8,313 bases of DNA from Fusobacterium_C sp036516095 (lineage in GTDB: Bacteria; Fusobacteriota; Fusobacteriia; Fusobacteriales; Fusobacteriaceae). The stretch is from NCBI RefSeq assembly GCF_036516095.1, contig NZ_DATBUM010000149.1, positions 1-8,313 of the forward strand, given 5' to 3'. The first letter of the stretch is position 1; every line of letters begins with the position of its first letter. Below are positions 6,199-8,313 of the stretch, piece after piece. Below the pieces are notes generated by a model, which worked only from the letters and a program-made list of their open reading frames with translations, searched no databases and was not told the origin of the DNA. The translations under genes were made by a program, and so were the position numbers.

Positions 6199-6220
6199 GT
6201 TATAACTTTATTACAACTTT
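6199..6220 (-). repeat. Tandem 11-bp direct repeat in the glpF 5' region
   Basis: On the minus strand AAAGTTGTAAT (6220-6210) is followed directly by AAAGTTATAAC (6209-6199), giving two head-to-tail copies that differ at 2 of 11 positions. It lies between the leader terminator and the glpF ribosome binding site. Its function is unknown; it may be an operator, an RNA-binding site or chance in AT-rich DNA. Confidence 0.5.
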
Positions 6221-6224
6221 GAAT

Positions 6225-6264
6225 AAAAAAAGTCATAACAAAGTGCTGCACTTTCATCATGACT
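6225..6264 (-). terminator. Leader terminator (putative attenuator) upstream of glpF
   Basis: On the minus strand, AGTCATGATGAAAGTGC (6264-6248) pairs with GCACTTTGTTATGACT (6246-6231) through G-U pairs and one bulged G, around a tight loop. A run of seven T (6231-6225) follows. It lies downstream of the promoter at 6326-6298 and about 60 nt before the glpF start. It can therefore end dhaKLM transcripts and also attenuate transcripts from the glpF promoter. Confidence 0.8.
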
Positions 6265-6283
6265 CTCCTTACTCTCACGTCAG
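6260..6283 (-). promoter_or_regulatory. Conserved leader element CTGAC-N15-GTCA before the terminator
   Basis: On the minus strand CTGAC (6283-6279) lies 14 nt after the -10 box, as in the second leader. A 15-nt purine-rich stretch follows (GTGAGAGTAAGGAGA) and then GTCA (6263-6260), which begins the terminator's 5' arm. Shared position and pairing potential suggest a common regulatory RNA element; this is inferred from two copies only. Confidence 0.5.
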
Positions 6284-6297
6284 ATATTCTTACTAGC

Positions 6298-6326
6298 TAT
6301 ATACCTTATTTTTTTCAAAAAAGCAA
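6298..6326 (-). promoter_or_regulatory. Promoter of glpFK
   Basis: The -35 box TTGCTT (6326-6321) and -10 box TATATA (6303-6298) have a 17-bp spacer that contains T6-G-A7 and ends in TAAGG. The boxes are weaker than in the other two promoters, but the layout and spacer match the promoter before the GlpA/GlpO-like gene. It begins 4 nt after the dhaM stop codon. Confidence 0.68.
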
Positions 6327-6330
6327 GAGC

Positions 6331-6735
6331 TTAGTCATTTATTTTTGAAAAATTTTTAAATTCTTTCAATTCTAATAGAATATCCTCTAAAGTTGCCTTC
6401 GTATCATTCATAGCAACAGCTGCAATCAATCCTTCCACCAAAGGAGCATCCGCAATTTTAATATTTTCAAGTTTATATTCATCCCTGTCTAAAAAATCCA
6501 TGGCAATTTGTGTATTTAACACAGAACTTCCCAAATCTACAAAAATAAGAACCCCTTCTTCCGTATAAGCTTTTTCAATCGCCTCTTTGATGATGAGAGG
6601 ATTACTTCCAAAATAATCTCCCTCTGTCCCACTCCCATTTACCAAAGGGAATTCACTATATTTCATTTCAAGAGCCAAACGAATGGTTTCTTCTGCCAAA
6701 GCTTTACTATGCGATACTACTACAAATCCTACCAT
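6331..6735 (-). CDS. dhaM: DhaM, PTS EIIA-like phosphoryl donor of dihydroxyacetone kinase
   Basis: 134 residues forming a single mannose-EIIA-like domain. His9 in VVVSHSKALAEE is the expected phosphorylated residue; GSGTEGDYFGSN (34-45) and VDLGSSVLNTQIA are family features. DhaM receives phosphate from PEP through EI and HPr and re-phosphorylates the ADP held by DhaL. Unlike the much longer E. coli DhaM, it has no fused HPr or EI-like domains, so it must rely on the general PTS proteins encoded elsewhere. The ATG at 6735 follows the ribosome binding site AGGAGG, which overlaps the dhaL TAG stop; the gap is 8 bp. It is the last gene of the dha group before the glpF promoter. Confidence 0.94.
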   Translation of the reverse strand: MVGFVVVSHSKALAEETIRLALEMKYSEFPLVNGSGTEGDYFGSNPLIIKEAIEKAYTEEGVLIFVDLGSSVLNTQIAMDFLDRDEYKLENIKIADAPLVEGLIAAVAMNDTKATLEDILLELKEFKNFSKIND

Positions 6736-6743
6736 ATTTCCTC

Positions 6744-7355
6744 CTATTTGATTGCCTCACAAATTACTTTTATCATCAGATAGGAAGATGCCGCTCCCGG
6801 ATCAATATGCCCCAAACTTCTTTCTCCCACATAAGAAGCTCTCCCTTTCGTTGCAATAATATTTTTTGTAGATTCCATTCCTTTTTCCGCAATTTTTTGA
6901 ATTTCTTCCGGATTTGAAAAAATATCTTCTCCTCCTCCCCATTTCTTTTGTAAAAAATCATATACGGGTAAAACGGTATCCAATAAAGTTTTTTCTCCCA
7001 AGGTTGCCTTTCCTCTTTTTTGTACTCCCTCAATCATAGCCTTGAAGATAGCAACCATGTCTTCTTTTTCTAATTCCGTCTTTCCCTTGCAATACATACC
7101 GGCACTCATAAATGCAGTTCCGTAAATTGCTCCAGAAGCTCCTCCTACTTTTGTCAGCAATGCCATTCCCATTTTTTGAAAAATATCGGAATACCCCAAA
7201 GAGCTGTAGGTCGGTAACTGTGCTTTAATTTCTTCAAATCCTCTTGCTAAATTGACTCCGTGATCTCCATCTCCAATCACGCGATCCAATTCTGTTAAAT
7301 ATTCCTTATTTTTGATAATCTCATCTGCAATCTTTTCGATAATTTCCAATAACAT
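6744..7355 (-). CDS. dhaL: DhaL, ADP-binding subunit of dihydroxyacetone kinase
   Basis: 203 residues, close to the usual length of about 210. DRVIGDGDHGVNLARG (24-39) carries the Mg-ADP-coordinating aspartates Asp24, Asp29 and Asp31. Further family blocks are KVGGASGAIYGTAFM and, near the C-terminus, GRASYVGERSLGHIDPGAAS. DhaL keeps a bound ADP/ATP as cofactor, passes the phosphate to dihydroxyacetone on DhaK, and is recharged by phospho-DhaM. The ATG at 7355 is 10 bp after dhaK, with AAGGAG overlapping the dhaK stop, which indicates one transcript and probably coupled translation. Confidence 0.96.
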   Translation of the reverse strand: MLLEIIEKIADEIIKNKEYLTELDRVIGDGDHGVNLARGFEEIKAQLPTYSSLGYSDIFQKMGMALLTKVGGASGAIYGTAFMSAGMYCKGKTELEKEDMVAIFKAMIEGVQKRGKATLGEKTLLDTVLPVYDFLQKKWGGGEDIFSNPEEIQKIAEKGMESTKNIIATKGRASYVGERSLGHIDPGAASSYLMIKVICEAIK

Positions 7356-7365
7356 GTCCCTCTCC

Positions 7366-8313
7366 TTAAAATGCTATAGTATCTTGTTCTGCAAATAATA
7401 ATTCTTTCGTTTCTTGATCTAATTTTACAATCGTAATAGAAAATCCTCCCATATCCAAAGAGGTCATATAATTTCCGACCAAGGTTTTTGCAACTATGAC
7501 TTCTTTTTTTCGTAACAAATCTTGTAAACAATTGTTAATGATAAATAATTCTATTAAAGTGGTTTCCCCCAGTCCATTTACTAAAACAGCAACTTCTTCC
7601 CCTTTTTTCAAGTTGGCTTCCTGATCAATTTGAGTAAATAATTTTTCTGTAAACTGATCTGCCGTTGTCATTTTTTCTCGATGTGTTCCAGGCTCTCCGT
7701 GAATTCCCAATCCGATTTCCACTTCATCGTCCCCAATCTCAAAACTTTGTTTTCCTGTAGAAAACACCATACAGGATTTTAAGGACATTCCCATTGTTTT
7801 TATGTTCTTTAGCAAACGATTTCCCAAATCCACCAATGCATCTAAAGAATATCCTGCTTCTGCTGCAGCTCCCAATATTTTATGAACAAACACTGTTCCT
7901 GCAATTCCTCTTCTTCCCACAGTATAGGTGCTGTTTTCGACTGCAATGTCGTCATCCACGACAACTTGTTTCACTGTGATTCCCTCCATGGCTGCCATTT
8001 CTGCCGCCATTTCAAAATTCATCACATCTCCGCTATAATTTTTAATAATTAAAAGAACTCCCGCTCCTGTATTTACTTCCTGAATGGCTCGATATACTTT
8101 ATCCGCTCCCGGAGAGGTAAAAATTTCTCCACAAACAGCAGCATCTAACATTCCGTATCCGACATAGCCTGCATGAGAAGGTTCATGCCCGCTTCCTCCT
8201 CCACTAATCAAAGCAACCTTTCCCCACTTTTTTTCTTTTCGAAAGATGATAGGTTCTCCCTCTATCCTACTAAGCTTATTCGGATATGCTTTTACCATAC
8301 CTTGAATCACTTC
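7366..8313 (-). CDS. dhaK: DhaK, dihydroxyacetone-binding kinase subunit (5' end outside window)
   Basis: The C-terminal 315 or so residues are visible. The open frame continues past the window edge, and alignment with E. coli DhaK from memory suggests about 13 residues are missing. The substrate-binding elements are clear: SGGGSGHEPSHAGY (the His equivalent to E. coli His56), KNYSGDVMNFE (the Asp equivalent to Asp109) and GLGIHGEPG, whose His (equivalent to His218) forms the covalent hemiaminal with dihydroxyacetone. All three keep one constant numbering offset from E. coli. The protein ends with TSLDMGGFSITIVKL and a short tail. It works with DhaL and DhaM to make dihydroxyacetone phosphate. 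The GTG at 8310 is in frame but is not the likely start. Confidence 0.96.
   Translation of the reverse strand, partial: EVIQGMVKAYPNKLSRIEGEPIIFRKEKKWGKVALISGGGSGHEPSHAGYVGYGMLDAAVCGEIFTSPGADKVYRAIQEVNTGAGVLLIIKNYSGDVMNFEMAAEMAAMEGITVKQVVVDDDIAVENSTYTVGRRGIAGTVFVHKILGAAAEAGYSLDALVDLGNRLLKNIKTMGMSLKSCMVFSTGKQSFEIGDDEVEIGLGIHGEPGTHREKMTTADQFTEKLFTQIDQEANLKKGEEVAVLVNGLGETTLIELFIINNCLQDLLRKKEVIVAKTLVGNYMTSLDMGGFSITIVKLDQETKELLFAEQDTIAF

Noticed and set aside
6184..6224. Second glpF promoter downstream of the leader terminator
   Set aside because: TATAAC and GATAAA candidates have only weak -35 partners (TTTATT; TTGTAA at 15 bp). It is not strong enough to report but is not fully excluded.
8308..8310. 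GTG as the dhaK start codon
   Set aside because: The reading frame stays open past the window edge, and the family N-terminus is about 13 residues longer.
1..8313. CRISPR arrays, insertion sequences, tRNA or rRNA genes
   Set aside because: No regularly spaced repeats, transposase genes, terminal inverted repeats or RNA-gene signatures were seen.

Overview
The window is AT-rich bacterial DNA in which every supported gene lies on the minus strand, so transcription runs from high to low coordinates. Low GC, strong AGGAGG-type ribosome binding sites, promoters with T-run/A-run spacers and the gene content suggest an anaerobic Fusobacterium-like organism, perhaps near the F. necrophorum group. 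This placement is an inference, and a clostridial source is not excluded.

Layout in transcription order. (1) 8313-6331: dhaK (5' end cut by the window edge), dhaL and dhaM encode a PTS-dependent dihydroxyacetone kinase. (2) 6330-6166: a promoter, a leader and an intrinsic terminator precede glpF. (3) 6165-3904: glpF (glycerol channel) and glpK (glycerol kinase). (4) 3903-3768: a second promoter, leader and terminator, similar in plan to the first. (5) 3767-659: three tightly packed genes for a GlpA/GlpO-type FAD dehydrogenase with a C-terminal [2Fe-2S] domain, a second FAD/NAD(P)-type oxidoreductase and a small Cys-rich DUF1667 protein. Together these probably oxidise glycerol 3-phosphate. 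(6) 658-31: a separate promoter, a gene for a secreted ecotin-family protease inhibitor, and a strong terminator.

Metabolic logic: glycerol enters through GlpF, is trapped as glycerol 3-phosphate by GlpK, and is oxidised to dihydroxyacetone phosphate by the three-gene oxidoreductase unit. DhaKLM phosphorylates dihydroxyacetone to the same product using PEP through the PTS. No glycerol dehydrogenase that would make dihydroxyacetone is visible here.

The two most notable points are the ecotin homologue and the leaders. The ecotin homologue has lost both cysteines of the classical disulfide and carries Leu at the inferred P1 position. The paired leaders each place a terminator between promoter and gene and share a CTGAC...GTCA element exactly 14 nt from the -10 box, which suggests transcription antitermination of the glycerol genes.
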